Of a DNA stretch of 64,000 bases, positions 40,675 to 49,803 are shown one piece after another (position 1 is the stretch's first letter; each line of letters begins with the position of its first letter). The DNA lies in the NCBI RefSeq assembly GCF_000170915.1, contig NZ_ABCT01000013.1:1-64000 (forward strand), given 5' to 3'. Source of the DNA: Limnobacter sp. MED105. Lineage in GTDB: Bacteria; Pseudomonadota; Gammaproteobacteria; Burkholderiales; Burkholderiaceae_B. Below the pieces are notes generated by a model. That model ran no database searches and was not told the DNA's origin. It worked only from the letters and a program-made list of their open reading frames with translations. A program made the position numbers and the translations under genes.

Positions 40675-41724
40675 GTGCGCATCGCCCATTTAACACTTCC
40701 AAATAATCTGTTCCTTGCCCCAATGGCAGGCGTGACAGATCGCCCCTTCCGCCAGTTGTGCAAAAAACTGGGCGCGGGGCATGCTGTGTCGGAAATGGCC
40801 GCGAGTAACCCTGCTTTGTGGAAAACTGACAAAAGCACACGCAGGCTGAACCACTACGGTGAAACCAAACCCATCGCAGTTCAAATTGCAGGGGCCGACC
40901 CGGAAATGATGGCGCATGCAGCCGCCTACAACATTGAACGCGGCGCACAAATCATTGACATCAACATGGGCTGCCCCGCAAAAAAAGTGTGTGCGGTTGC
41001 GGCCGGTTCTGCATTGCTGCAAAACGAAAGTCTGGTCGAGCAAATTTTGAAAGCTGTGCATGCGGAATGCGAACAACGCGGCGTGCCACTGACCCTGAAA
41101 TACCGCACAGGCTGGTCACCCGAACACAAGAATGCAATTCACATTGCGCAAATGGCTGAATCGATTGGCGTATCGCTTTTAACCCTTCATGGCCGCACTC
41201 GCGCCTGCGGTTACACCGGCGACGCAGAGTACGACACCATCAAGGCAGTGAAGCAGGCGGTCAGCATTCCAGTGATCGCGAACGGCGACATCACCAGCCC
41301 CGAGAAAGCAAAACATGTGCTGGATTACACCGGCGCAGATGGCCTGATGATTGGCCGGGCCGCACAAGGCAACCCCTGGATTTTTAGAGAAGTACTGCAT
41401 TACCTGAAAACGGGTGAACACATCAATCCACCCACTCTGGAAGAAGCCCATGAAGTCATGATGCATCACCTGCGTGATCACCATGAATTTTATGGAGAGA
41501 AAACGGGCATGCTCACTGCCCGAAAGCATTTGCAATGGTATCTTTGCGGCCCAGCCGGAAAAAACAACACCGTGGTTGACCAACTTATGTTGGCACAAAC
41601 CACCAGCGAACAATTGCGCATTGTTGATGACTTTTTTCTGAACTGGTTATCAAGCGGTCAGCAGTACTTCGCCGCTGCAAACGATTCACTCCAACCAACA
41701 CCAAAAAGAAGATTGGCAGCATGA
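40675..41724 (+). CDS. dusB: tRNA-dihydrouridine synthase B
   Basis: DusB reduces uridine in the D-loop (U17) of tRNA with FMN and NADPH. The 349-residue TIM-barrel protein has NNLFLAPMAGVTDRPFR, the catalytic cysteine in DINMGCPAKKVC, LLTLHGRTRACGYTG, VIANGDITSPE and LMIGRAAQGNPWIF. Starts TTG 40666 and GTG 40675 are both possible; neither has a clear ribosome site, and GTG matches family starts best. fis begins inside its stop, the classic dusB-fis arrangement. Confidence 0.92.
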   Translation: MRIAHLTLPNNLFLAPMAGVTDRPFRQLCKKLGAGHAVSEMAASNPALWKTDKSTRRLNHYGETKPIAVQIAGADPEMMAHAAAYNIERGAQIIDINMGCPAKKVCAVAAGSALLQNESLVEQILKAVHAECEQRGVPLTLKYRTGWSPEHKNAIHIAQMAESIGVSLLTLHGRTRACGYTGDAEYDTIKAVKQAVSIPVIANGDITSPEKAKHVLDYTGADGLMIGRAAQGNPWIFREVLHYLKTGEHINPPTLEEAHEVMMHHLRDHHEFYGEKTGMLTARKHLQWYLCGPAGKNNTVVDQLMLAQTTSEQLRIVDDFFLNWLSSGQQYFAAANDSLQPTPKRRLAA

Positions 41725-41975
41725 AACCCAATGACAGTGATCTAAGTCCCATCACCATTTCAGAGTGCATACGCAGCAACCTGGACAAGTTCTTTGATGA
41801 TCTTGAAGGTGAATGTGCCAAGTCGGTTTACGACATGGTGTTGTCTGCCGTGGAGCGGCCCATGCTTGAAGTGGTCATGGAGAAAGCCAACATGAACCAA
41901 ACAATCGCAAGCCAAATGCTGGGCATCAACCGCAACACACTGCGCAAAAAACTGCAGCAGCACGGCCTCATCTGA
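41721..41975 (+). CDS. fis: DNA-binding protein Fis
   Basis: Fis bends DNA and adjusts transcription of rRNA and many other genes with growth phase. The 84-residue protein ends with the helix-turn-helix MNQTIASQMLGINRNTLRKKLQQHGL, of which ASQMLGINRNTLRKKL is nearly invariant. The N-terminal region is shorter than in E. coli, as is usual in betaproteobacteria. It is coupled to dusB by a four-base overlap. Confidence 0.95.
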   Translation: MKPNDSDLSPITISECIRSNLDKFFDDLEGECAKSVYDMVLSAVERPMLEVVMEKANMNQTIASQMLGINRNTLRKKLQQHGLI

Positions 41976-42019
41976 TTTTTAATTTTTTACCGGCCGCCTA
42001 AAAAACGGCCTCTGAAACC

Positions 42020-43612
42020 ATGACATCAAATCCAACCATCAAACGTGCGCTGCTGAGCGTGTCCGACAAAACCGGCATCCTTGAATTGGCCAAAGCGCTG
42101 GCCGATCGTGGCGTAGAAATATTGTCCACGGGTGGCACTGCCAAACTGCTGGCTGAAAAAGGCCTTGTCGTGAAAGAAGTCAGTAGCCACACGGGCTTTC
42201 CTGAAATTATGGATGGTCGTGTAAAAACCCTGCACCCGAAAATTCACGGCGGCATTCTTGCGCGTCGCGATTTACAAAGCCACCTCGACGCCATGCAAGA
42301 ACACGGCATTGGCGCAATCGATTTGGTGGCTGTGAACCTGTACCCCTTCGACAAAGCGACTGCCGGCGACAATGTGTTGTTGGAAGATGCGATTGAAAAC
42401 ATCGACATTGGCGGCCCCGCCATGGTGCGTGCTTCTGCGAAAAACTACACTGGAGTCACCATCATCGTTGACCCCGCCGATTACGGCAAAGTGATCGATG
42501 AAATCAAAAGCAACGATGGTGCGACCACACTGAAAACGCGCAGTGGCCTGGCTGCCAAAGCTTACGCCCACACTGCCCGCTATGATGGTGCAATTGCCGC
42601 ATTCCTGACCAGCCTTGAAGGCACTGAAGGTGCTTTAGAAGACACACCCGCGCGCATCGAGTACCCCGAAGTACTCTCCATGCAATTCCACAAAGTGCAA
42701 GACATGCGCTACGGCGAGAACCCACACCAAAGTGCGGCGTTCTACCGTGAGGCGAAAGCACCCGTTGGCTTGTTGGCCAACTACCGCCAGTTGCAGGGCA
42801 AGGAATTGAGCTTCAACAACATTGCTGATTCCGATGCAGCCTGGGAATGCGTCAAAACATTCGACGCCCCCGCCTGTGTCATTATCAAACACGCCAATCC
42901 GTGTGGCGTGGCTGTGGCCGAAGGCACCTTGCATGCGTACCACAAGGCTTTCAAGACAGACCCCACTTCTGCCTTTGGCGGCATCATCGCATTCAACCGA
43001 CCAGTCGATGAAGCCACTGCGCAGGCCGTTGCGAAACAGTTTGTAGAGGTGGTCATTGCACCGTCGTTTGATGAAGCCGCACGCGCAGTATTCTTCGCCA
43101 AACAAAACGTTCGCTTGCTGGAAATCCCCGTGGAAGCGGGCATGCACAAGTTTGATTACAAACGCGTGGGTGGTGGCCTGCTGGTTCAAAGCCCCGACGA
43201 GCGCAATGTGCAGCAAGGTGAAATTAAAGTGGTCAGCAAACGCCAACCTTCTGATCAGCAATGGGCTGATTTGATGTTCGCCTGGCGCTGCGCCAAGTTC
43301 GTAAAAAGCAACGCGATTGTGTTCTGCAAAGACGGCATGACCATGGGCGTAGGCGCGGGCCAAATGAGCCGCGTAGATTCCGCACGCATTGCCTCAATCA
43401 AAGCACAAAACGCCGGGCTTACACTGGCCAACAGCGCGGTTGCGTCCGACGCATTCTTCCCTTTCCGCGATGGTTTGGATGTGGTGGTCGATGCAGGCGC
43501 AAGCTGCGTCATTCAGCCCGGTGGATCCATGCGCGATGAAGAAGTGATCGCAGCGGCCAATGAGCGTGACATCGTAATGGTGCTGACTGGTGTGCGCCAT
43601 TTCCGCCATTAA
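42020..43612 (+). CDS. purH: Bifunctional AICAR transformylase / IMP cyclohydrolase
   Basis: PurH carries out the last two steps of IMP synthesis. The 530-residue protein has the N-terminal IMP cyclohydrolase domain ([35 protein letters not shown]) and the C-terminal formyltransferase. The latter includes [26 protein letters not shown] with the catalytic Lys-His, and [11 protein letters not shown]. The place between fis and ruvC is conserved in Burkholderiales. Confidence 0.97.
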   Translation: MTSNPTIKRALLSVSDKTGILELAKALADRGVEILSTGGTAKLLAEKGLVVKEVSSHTGFPEIMDGRVKTLHPKIHGGILARRDLQSHLDAMQEHGIGAIDLVAVNLYPFDKATAGDNVLLEDAIENIDIGGPAMVRASAKNYTGVTIIVDPADYGKVIDEIKSNDGATTLKTRSGLAAKAYAHTARYDGAIAAFLTSLEGTEGALEDTPARIEYPEVLSMQFHKVQDMRYGENPHQSAAFYREAKAPVGLLANYRQLQGKELSFNNIADSDAAWECVKTFDAPACVIIKHANPCGVAVAEGTLHAYHKAFKTDPTSAFGGIIAFNRPVDEATAQAVAKQFVEVVIAPSFDEAARAVFFAKQNVRLLEIPVEAGMHKFDYKRVGGGLLVQSPDERNVQQGEIKVVSKRQPSDQQWADLMFAWRCAKFVKSNAIVFCKDGMTMGVGAGQMSRVDSARIASIKAQNAGLTLANSAVASDAFFPFRDGLDVVVDAGASCVIQPGGSMRDEEVIAAANERDIVMVLTGVRHFRH

Positions 43613-43639
43613 TTTCAACACCACACTTACCCTGCCGTG

Positions 43640-44188
43640 ATGCGCATACTTGGCATAGACCCAGGCCTGCGCATCACCGGTTACGGCGTGGTCGACATCA
43701 TCGAGAGCCAGCAAATTTATGTGGCCAGTGGCGTGATCCGCTCCAACTCCGACGCCTCCCTGCCCGATCGTTTACACACCCTGTTCACTGGGCTTTGCGA
43801 ACTGGCTGAGCTGTACAAGCCCCAAGTTGCCGTGGTTGAAAAAGTGTTTGTGAACGTGAACCCGCAATCTACCCTGCTGCTGGGGCAAGCCCGCGGCGCG
43901 GTACTTACCGCACTCACCCACAGCGGTTTGGCAGTGACTGAATACACTGCGCTTCAAATTAAACAGGCGATTGTGGGGCACGGCAAAGCCAACAAAGAAC
44001 AGGTGCAGGAAATGGTGAAGCGTTTGCTGAAACTGCCTGCCCACCCGTCGGCGGATGCGGCCGATGCCTTGGCAGCCGCACTAACCCATGCACAAAGCAG
44101 CAAACTGCTGGGTGCACTGGCCGCCAAAGACTTGCCCACCAGTATTTTCAAAACCCGCACCCGAAAGGGCCGCACCAGCTGGAAATGA
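43640..44188 (+). CDS. ruvC: Holliday junction endonuclease RuvC
   Basis: RuvC cuts Holliday junctions in recombinational repair. The 182-residue protein has the RNase H-like acidic residues: Asp7 in [14 protein letters not shown], Glu in AVVEKVFVN, and the aspartates in [30 protein letters not shown] is also typical. The ATG at 43640 is preferred to the GTG one codon before. A promoter and a LexA-type box separate it from ruvA. Confidence 0.95.
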   Translation: MRILGIDPGLRITGYGVVDIIESQQIYVASGVIRSNSDASLPDRLHTLFTGLCELAELYKPQVAVVEKVFVNVNPQSTLLLGQARGAVLTALTHSGLAVTEYTALQIKQAIVGHGKANKEQVQEMVKRLLKLPAHPSADAADALAAALTHAQSSKLLGALAAKDLPTSIFKTRTRKGRTSWK

Positions 44189-44200
44189 ATTCGCTTGGCG

Positions 44201-44206
44201 TATAAT
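44201..44206 (+). promoter_or_regulatory. -10 element of a ruvAB promoter
   Basis: A perfect TATAAT lies 45 bases before the ruvA ATG, after the end of ruvC. No strong -35 is seen at 17 bp (GCTGGA at 44178-44183). The predicted transcription start falls at about 44213, just before the LexA-type box, which would let a bound repressor block initiation or clearance. Confidence 0.55.
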
Positions 44207-44217
44207 CAAATTCAGTT

Positions 44218-44237
44218 TACTGTGATTATGAACAGTG
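44218..44237 (+). promoter_or_regulatory. LexA (SOS) box upstream of ruvA
   Basis: TACTGTGATTATGAACAGTG has the CTG-N10-CAG core of the proteobacterial LexA operator, with the flanking TA on the left and T on the right also matching. It lies 13 bases before the ruvA start and about 12 bases after a TATAAT. ruvAB is a known SOS operon in other proteobacteria, so damage-induced expression is likely. Confidence 0.7.
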
Positions 44238-44250
44238 TGGAGAAACTGCA

Positions 44251-44841
44251 ATGATTGGTCGCCTGAAAGGGACTTTGCTGGAAAAAAACGCCCCGTGGAT
44301 TTTGCTCGACGTGCAAGGCGTGGGCTACGAACTACAGGTGCCCATGAGCACGCTGTTCAATCTGCCTGAAATCAACGGCAGTTGTACCCTGCTGACTCAC
44401 CTTGTGGTGCGCGAAGACGCGCACACCTTGTACGGCTTTCAAAACATTGCCGAAAAAAATCTGTTCAAAACCCTGATTAAAGTGTCAGGCATCGGGCCGC
44501 GTACAGCTTTGGCCATTTTGTCGTCCATTTCCACCAACGATTTTTTACTGGCAGTACAAAGCCAGGAAACAGCCCGCTTGGTGAAAATTCCTGGCATAGG
44601 TAAAAAAACCGCTGAGCGCTTGTTGCTTGAACTGAAAGGTCAAATTGTGGCGTTGGGTGGCACGGCCAATATTGCAGAAGGCATGCCCTTGCCGATTGGA
44701 AATCAAAGTGAAATCGTTCAGGCCCTGTGCGCCTTGGGTTATTCTGACAAAGAAGCAGCGCTGGCCTGCAAAGGTCTGCCTGAGGGCACCAGTGTCACCG
44801 ATGGCCTGAAACTGGCGCTGCGCAATTTGTCGAAAGGCTAA
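44251..44841 (+). CDS. ruvA: Holliday junction DNA helicase subunit RuvA
   Basis: RuvA tetramers hold the four-way junction flat for RuvB. The 196-residue protein begins [20 protein letters not shown]. It has the helix-hairpin-helix elements [16 protein letters not shown] and [20 protein letters not shown], with the acidic pin region in the N-terminal domain and a C-terminal RuvB-contact domain ([10 protein letters not shown]). GTGGAG precedes the ATG. ruvB follows after 15 bases. Confidence 0.96.
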   Translation: MIGRLKGTLLEKNAPWILLDVQGVGYELQVPMSTLFNLPEINGSCTLLTHLVVREDAHTLYGFQNIAEKNLFKTLIKVSGIGPRTALAILSSISTNDFLLAVQSQETARLVKIPGIGKKTAERLLLELKGQIVALGGTANIAEGMPLPIGNQSEIVQALCALGYSDKEAALACKGLPEGTSVTDGLKLALRNLSKG

Positions 44842-44856
44842 GCGAGATAATTCACG

Positions 44857-45912
44857 ATGATTGAACCCGATCGCCTCATCAGCCCAACCAAAACCACGCC
44901 CGCTGAAGAAGCATTTGAACGTGCGTTGCGCCCAAAGCATTTGGATGAGTATGTAGGGCAACAAAAAATTCGCGATCAACTCGATATTTTTATTGCCGCG
45001 GCACGCGCACGCAACGAAGCACTAGACCATGTGCTTTTGTTCGGCCCTCCCGGCTTGGGCAAAACCACACTGGCCCATATTCTGGCCCGTGAAATGGGTG
45101 TGAACCTGCGCCAAACATCAGGCCCAGTCCTTGAACGCCCTGGTGATTTGGCAGCCTTGCTGACCAACTTGGAAGCGAACGACGTACTGTTCATCGATGA
45201 AATTCACAGGCTTTCGCCCGTGGTTGAAGAAATTCTGTACCCCGCGCTTGAAGACTATCAAATCGACATCATGATTGGCGAAGGGCCAGCCGCTCGAAGC
45301 GTGAAACTTGATTTGCAACCGTTCACGCTGGTTGGGGCCACCACCCGCGCCGGTATGTTGACCAACCCGCTGCGCGACCGGTTTGGCATTGTGTCCCGGC
45401 TTGAGTTTTACACACCCGAGGAACTCTCGCGGATTGTGGCACGTTCAGCCAATTTGCTGGACACCCCCGCGGAAGCCTCAGGCTGTCTCGAAATTGCACG
45501 CCGTTCTCGAGGTACGCCCCGCATTGCTAACCGCTTGCTGCGCCGTGTTCGCGATTATGCACAGGTGAAAGCGGATGGCATCATTACTGCTGAAGTGGCC
45601 GATGCCGCACTGACCATGCTTGATGTGGACAAGGTGGGCCTTGACCCCATGGACCGCCGATTGCTGGAAACCATCATTCACAAATTCGGTGGCGGACCGG
45701 TTGGACTGGAAAGCGTGGCTGCGGCCATTGGCGAAGAAAAAGACACCATCGAAGATGTGCTGGAGCCCTACCTGATTCAACAAGGCTACATTCAACGCAC
45801 ACCCCGTGGGCGTATTGCCACCTTGAACACTTATGCACATTTTGGCTTGACCGCACCGGCCAGTTTGGCGGGCACACATGCCGCGAATTTGCATCAGGGT
45901 GACCTGCTATAG
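44857..45912 (+). CDS. ruvB: Holliday junction DNA helicase subunit RuvB
   Basis: RuvB is the AAA+ motor that drives branch migration. The 351-residue protein has [19 protein letters not shown], Walker [17 protein letters not shown], Walker [19 protein letters not shown], sensor [20 protein letters not shown] and the winged-helix C-terminus. It is the last gene before a 630-bp non-coding interval. Confidence 0.97.
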   Translation: MIEPDRLISPTKTTPAEEAFERALRPKHLDEYVGQQKIRDQLDIFIAAARARNEALDHVLLFGPPGLGKTTLAHILAREMGVNLRQTSGPVLERPGDLAALLTNLEANDVLFIDEIHRLSPVVEEILYPALEDYQIDIMIGEGPAARSVKLDLQPFTLVGATTRAGMLTNPLRDRFGIVSRLEFYTPEELSRIVARSANLLDTPAEASGCLEIARRSRGTPRIANRLLRRVRDYAQVKADGIITAEVADAALTMLDVDKVGLDPMDRRLLETIIHKFGGGPVGLESVAAAIGEEKDTIEDVLEPYLIQQGYIQRTPRGRIATLNTYAHFGLTAPASLAGTHAANLHQGDLL

Positions 45913-46542
45913 CAATTTCGGCGGGATTACCTTCGCGGTTGCTGTAGCCACCTCGACGGGGTTGCCTTCTTTATCGCCAACTCCGCGGGGTTGCCCGATT
46001 CCGCACAGAAAACCGCTTAACCCCTTTTTGAAGCAAGGCATTCAATTCACCCAAGCCCGACAAAACTGATGGTCGGGTCTTGGGTGTCGCCATTGGGCGA
46101 GCATTGAAGCCTTGGTTCAAACGGGGCGGTTTTCTTGAATGTGCGGAACAGGCAAACCCACTGCCGAGTTGGCTGTGCAGGCAACGCCAGCGAATCTCCA
46201 AATCTCTTGAAAAGTGCGCGGGTGCGTGATCATTCACCGGCCTGGGATTGCTCACCGGCTGAGTTGCAGCCCAATCAGCAGCGGTGTCCCGATCGCCATG
46301 CCTTCGAGAAAACCTGCCCGTTTGAATTCACACGCCACGTTCAGCCAAAGGCTGACAATCCGATCGACCTTCAGTTTTGTCGAGCGGATTGAGTCAGTGT
46401 GATATCAAAAAGGGATCAACAGGTTTTCGGCTGGCGATTGGGATTTGCGCTGATTGGGCTTTGCCTTAATCAGCGATTGGGATTCGCGCTGAGTGGGCGG
46501 GACCAACGCTATGTGGGCCTTCAACTCGCGCCGACTGGGCAA
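45913..46542. other. Non-coding interval between ruvB and the WS/DGAT gene
   Basis: No convincing gene is present in these 630 bases. Frames reaching 85-129 codons lack ribosome sites and family features. The first 100 bases contain three loosely repeated GGGGTTGCC-type segments, and 46434-46498 holds a 26-bp imperfect direct repeat. The interval may be a decayed gene, but no protein family can be named. Confidence 0.5.
46434..46498. repeat. 26-bp imperfect direct repeat, two copies
   Basis: The copies at 46434-46459 and 46473-46498 both begin GCGATTGGGATT and end TGGGC, differing at two positions, with a 39-bp period. They sit just past the end of the WS/DGAT gene. No function is evident. 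Confidence 0.65.
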
Positions 46543-48069
46543 TCAATCCTCAGGCGCTTTCACCGGCTTACCCGCCCCCACCTTGGCCGTGGCTGGCTTT
46601 CGCACAGCAGGCTTCTTCGCCGCTACCGGGCGCTTCTCCGTGACAGGTTTCACAACAGGTTTGCTCGCCCACTTCACACCCAAGGCCGCTTCAAGTTCCT
46701 CAAGGGCCTCACCGGTGTAAACCGACAAACGCTGCATGGAAGGCAAGGCGTCGTGATCACCTGTAAACGCCACATTGAACTGGCCTGAGTAACTCACCAC
46801 CGTGATATTCAAAGCCTGCCCATGCGGAATCAGGGAGATTGGGTAGAACTGCTCCAAGCGGCAACCCGAGAAATACAAATCACGTGATGGGCCAGGGACG
46901 TTCGATATCACTGTGTTGAAAATTGGACGCGTCAAGCCACCTAAGCCTGACACCAATTGCAACATCATTGGCGCCATCAACATGATGGTGTAGTTGTTGA
47001 TCGCCTCTTTGGGCATGGCCTGCAAATTGGCTTTGGCCAACTGCGTCGAACGTCGAATTTCTTTCAAACGCGTCAGAGGATCGGCTTCGGTTGTGTACAG
47101 GTTGGCGATGATAAAGCTGATCGCATTGCCACCATCCAGATCATCAGCCGGGCGAACAGACACCGGCAAGCCTGCTGTCAACGATTCTGACGGCAACGCA
47201 TCGCGCTCCAGCAAATAACGACGAATCGAACTTGAGCAAATCGCCAGAAAAATATCATTCACACTCACCTTGGCTGCCTCGGCCACGGCACGAACTCGTT
47301 CCAGCGGATAAGTTTGAGTAGCCAGTCGGCGCGCGCCACCCACGCGTTTGTTCACAATCGACTTGGGGCCGGAAAAAGGCGTGGCCAAAGCTGGGTCGGT
47401 TGGCTTGACAGCCTCACGCATCAAGTCCATCAGTGCACGACCCGCGGCAGGCAGAGACTGGCCGCTCAACTTGGCCGCTTCCCAGGCTTCACGCGCCTGG
47501 TCTGCAAAATGCTGGGGCTCAGAGTTCTTTTTCTTTCGGCTGATCGTACCGACAGACCAAGGGGCGGGCAGGTTCATGCTTTCTTTGGCCGACTTGCCAA
47601 AAATGCGTTCCATCAAACGCATGCCACCCACACCATCCATGAGGGAGTGATGCATTTTCGTGTACAAGGCAAAACGATTGCCGTACAGACCTTCAATCAG
47701 GTGCATTTCCCAAAGCGGCTTACGGAAATCCAAAGGGTGCGAATGCAAGCGCGAAATCAGGGTACCCAATTCGCGTTCACCGCCGGGGGCGGGCAAGGCA
47801 CTGTGGCGGAAGTGATAATCCAGGTCAATTTTGTCGGCCTCAATCCACTTCGGCATCAAGGTCAGCAAGCGGGGACTGGACAAGCGATAGTTAAAGGGCG
47901 GTGCAAATTCAAGCGAATTACGAAGCATTTGAACAATGCGGGCAATGGCCTGCTGAGACGTTTCCCCCTCGGGCACCGTAAAAATCGCCATGCTGCCCAC
48001 ATGCATTGGAGCTTCTTTTGATTCGACGTACAGCCAGGATGCATCCAGCAAAGGGATATTTCGTGCCAT
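46543..48069 (-). CDS. Wax ester synthase / diacylglycerol acyltransferase (WS/DGAT)
   Basis: The 508-residue protein has the acyltransferase motif HHSLMDG at residues 140-146 and begins with IPLLDASWLYVESKEAPMHVG, typical of the Acinetobacter-type family. The C-terminal domain includes ISNVPGPSRDLYFSGCRLEQFYP, the conserved NVPGP block. The enzyme esterifies acyl-CoA with fatty alcohols or diacylglycerol to make storage lipid. The last 40 residues are a Lys/Ala/Pro-rich tail not seen in all members, which could aid membrane or granule binding. It stands alone between ruvB and the tol operon. Confidence 0.9.
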   Translation of the reverse strand: MARNIPLLDASWLYVESKEAPMHVGSMAIFTVPEGETSQQAIARIVQMLRNSLEFAPPFNYRLSSPRLLTLMPKWIEADKIDLDYHFRHSALPAPGGERELGTLISRLHSHPLDFRKPLWEMHLIEGLYGNRFALYTKMHHSLMDGVGGMRLMERIFGKSAKESMNLPAPWSVGTISRKKKNSEPQHFADQAREAWEAAKLSGQSLPAAGRALMDLMREAVKPTDPALATPFSGPKSIVNKRVGGARRLATQTYPLERVRAVAEAAKVSVNDIFLAICSSSIRRYLLERDALPSESLTAGLPVSVRPADDLDGGNAISFIIANLYTTEADPLTRLKEIRRSTQLAKANLQAMPKEAINNYTIMLMAPMMLQLVSGLGGLTRPIFNTVISNVPGPSRDLYFSGCRLEQFYPISLIPHGQALNITVVSYSGQFNVAFTGDHDALPSMQRLSVYTGEALEELEAALGVKWASKPVVKPVTEKRPVAAKKPAVRKPATAKVGAGKPVKAPED

Positions 48070-48166
48070 GTCAGCGGTCTCCTCTTCTCATTGTTATTTG
48101 AATATGAATATTTAATTAATTTAATAGTGGCAGGATCCCAAAGTCCCGGAGGACCGCCCTACTCCT

Positions 48167-48184
48167 GCTTACAATACTGTAAGC
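48167..48184. promoter_or_regulatory. Inverted repeat upstream of the tol operon
   Basis: GCTTAC-AATACT-GTAAGC is a perfect six-bp inverted repeat 22 bases before the ybgC start and between the divergent WS/DGAT and ybgC genes. Its size and place suit an operator or the base of a short hairpin in the ybgC leader. No known regulator is implied. Confidence 0.35.
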
Positions 48185-48205
48185 ATACTAGAGACGGGCC
48201 ATTTC

Positions 48206-48610
48206 ATGACATTCAAATACTCTCTGCGCGTTTATTTTGAAGACACCGATGCTGGAGGCATTGTTTATTACGGCAATTACCTCAAATTCATGGAACGCGC
48301 ACGAAGCGAATGGTTCCTGCAACAAAGTATCGGCATGAAATCGCTTATGGAGGACCATCAAATGGTGTTCGTTGTCAGCCGAACCGAGCTGAACTACCTG
48401 CGCTCTGCTAAACTTGAGGATATTCTTGAAATATCGACGGAACTCACTGAACTTAAGCGAGTTTCTGCAGTCTTCAAGCAAACCGTAACGCGCAATGGCG
48501 AGGTCCTTTGCGAGGGTCAAACCAAGGTGGGATGTGTTAACACGCAAACCTTGAAGCCCAGCGCAATTCCCCCTGAAGTGCACGCGCAACTCAACCGATT
48601 GATGCCCTAG
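48206..48610 (+). CDS. ybgC: Acyl-CoA thioesterase YbgC
   Basis: This hot-dog-fold thioesterase heads the tol-pal operon. The 134-residue protein has VYFEDTDAGGIVYYGNYLKFMERAR in which the aspartate (Asp15) is catalytic and the following histidine-equivalent segment is YYGNYL. YbgC hydrolyses acyl-CoA thioesters and associates with phospholipid synthesis at the membrane. tolQ begins about 40 bases downstream. Confidence 0.92.
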   Translation: MTFKYSLRVYFEDTDAGGIVYYGNYLKFMERARSEWFLQQSIGMKSLMEDHQMVFVVSRTELNYLRSAKLEDILEISTELTELKRVSAVFKQTVTRNGEVLCEGQTKVGCVNTQTLKPSAIPPEVHAQLNRLMP

Positions 48611-48653
48611 TGCGTTACAAGAAACGAATCATTTTCCTTACCGCGGATTGTTA

Positions 48654-49331
48654 ATGGATATCTCTACCGACATGTCGTTCATCTCCCTGATCGCAGAGGC
48701 CAGCCTGGTTGTCCAGTTGGTCATGTTGATTCTGGTCATGATCTCCCTCATTTCATGGGCCACCATTTTCAAGAAATGGGCTGTATTGAAGCGCACCAAG
48801 CAACAGGCTGACAAATTCGAAGAAGAATTCTGGTCGGGCGGCGACTTGAACACCCTCTTCCAACGCGCAGGTATGCGCCGCAACGATGCTGGTCCGCTGG
48901 AGCGTATTTTTGAAGCGGGCATGAGCGAATTCTTGCGCGCCCGTGATAAAAAAGGCCTGACCGATTACTCACTGATCATTGACGGTGCACGTCGCGCCAT
49001 GAAAGCAGCCTTCCAGCGCGAAAATGAAATCCTCGAACGCAACCTGCCCTTTCTCGCATCAGCTGGTTCAGTCAGCCCCTACATCGGACTGTTCGGAACG
49101 GTGTGGGGCATCATGCATGCGTTCGTGGGCCTGGCCAACGTACAGCAAGCCACCTTGGCTTCTGTAGCACCGGGTATTGCCGAAGCACTAATTGCCACAG
49201 CAATTGGACTGTTTGCGGCCATTCCGGCAGTCGTGGCGTACAACCGTTATGCCAACGACATTGATCGTTTGTCTACCCAGTTTGAGTCTTTCGTTGAGGA
49301 ATTTTTGAACATTCTGCAACGTCAGCATTAA
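48654..49331 (+). CDS. tolQ: Tol-Pal system protein TolQ
   Basis: TolQ forms the proton channel with TolR that powers TolA. The 225-residue inner-membrane protein has three membrane segments: VVQLVMLILVMISLISWATIF near the N-terminus, and two around SAGSVSPYIGLFGTVWGIM and APGIAEALIATAIGLFAAIPA. It has the conserved channel threonine (GTVWG). An in-frame TTG two codons earlier is less likely than the ATG of MDISTDM. Confidence 0.95.
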   Translation: MDISTDMSFISLIAEASLVVQLVMLILVMISLISWATIFKKWAVLKRTKQQADKFEEEFWSGGDLNTLFQRAGMRRNDAGPLERIFEAGMSEFLRARDKKGLTDYSLIIDGARRAMKAAFQRENEILERNLPFLASAGSVSPYIGLFGTVWGIMHAFVGLANVQQATLASVAPGIAEALIATAIGLFAAIPAVVAYNRYANDIDRLSTQFESFVEEFLNILQRQH

Positions 49332-49374
49332 TTTCTGCACCCATGCCAGAAACCAGCAACAGGAAACTTAATCG

Positions 49375-49803
49375 ATGAAAGCCGAACTTGGACGAAAATC
49401 CAGACGCGCCATGAACGAGATCAATGTGGTGCCCTACATCGACGTGATGTTGGTGCTGCTGATCATTTTCATGGTCACGGCCCCAATGATTACCCCATCA
49501 GTGATTGATTTGCCGTCCATGGCCAACACCAATCCGCCCAAACAAATGCGCCCAATTGAAGTCACCGTGCGCCAGGTGGGCAGCTTGGTGGTGAAGGACA
49601 TGAAAACCAATAAAACCACTGAAGTGACCTTGGAAAACCTGGCCGCTGAAGTGAAAAAACTGCAGGCCGATGAGCCCGATCGCCCTGTGGTCATTTCAGC
49701 CGAGAAAGCCATTCAGTATCAGGCCGTGGTTGACGCTATGGATGCTTTGCAAAATGCACAAATCCAGAAAGTCGGCCTGCTGGTGAAACCGAAAAGCAAA
49801 TGA
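49375..49803 (+). CDS. tolR: Tol-Pal system protein TolR
   Basis: The 142-residue ExbD/TolR protein has one N-terminal membrane helix containing the proton-pathway residue Asp23 (VVPYIDVMLVLLIIFMVTAP). A periplasmic domain ends in AIQYQAVVDAMDALQNAQIQKVG. It works with TolQ to energize TolA. Its stop overlaps the tolA start by four bases. Confidence 0.95.
   Translation: MKAELGRKSRRAMNEINVVPYIDVMLVLLIIFMVTAPMITPSVIDLPSMANTNPPKQMRPIEVTVRQVGSLVVKDMKTNKTTEVTLENLAAEVKKLQADEPDRPVVISAEKAIQYQAVVDAMDALQNAQIQKVGLLVKPKSK

Noticed and set aside
46399-46788. 129-codon plus-strand frame near the WS/DGAT end
   Set aside because: More than half of it lies antisense to the well-supported WS/DGAT coding sequence, and the rest covers direct repeats.
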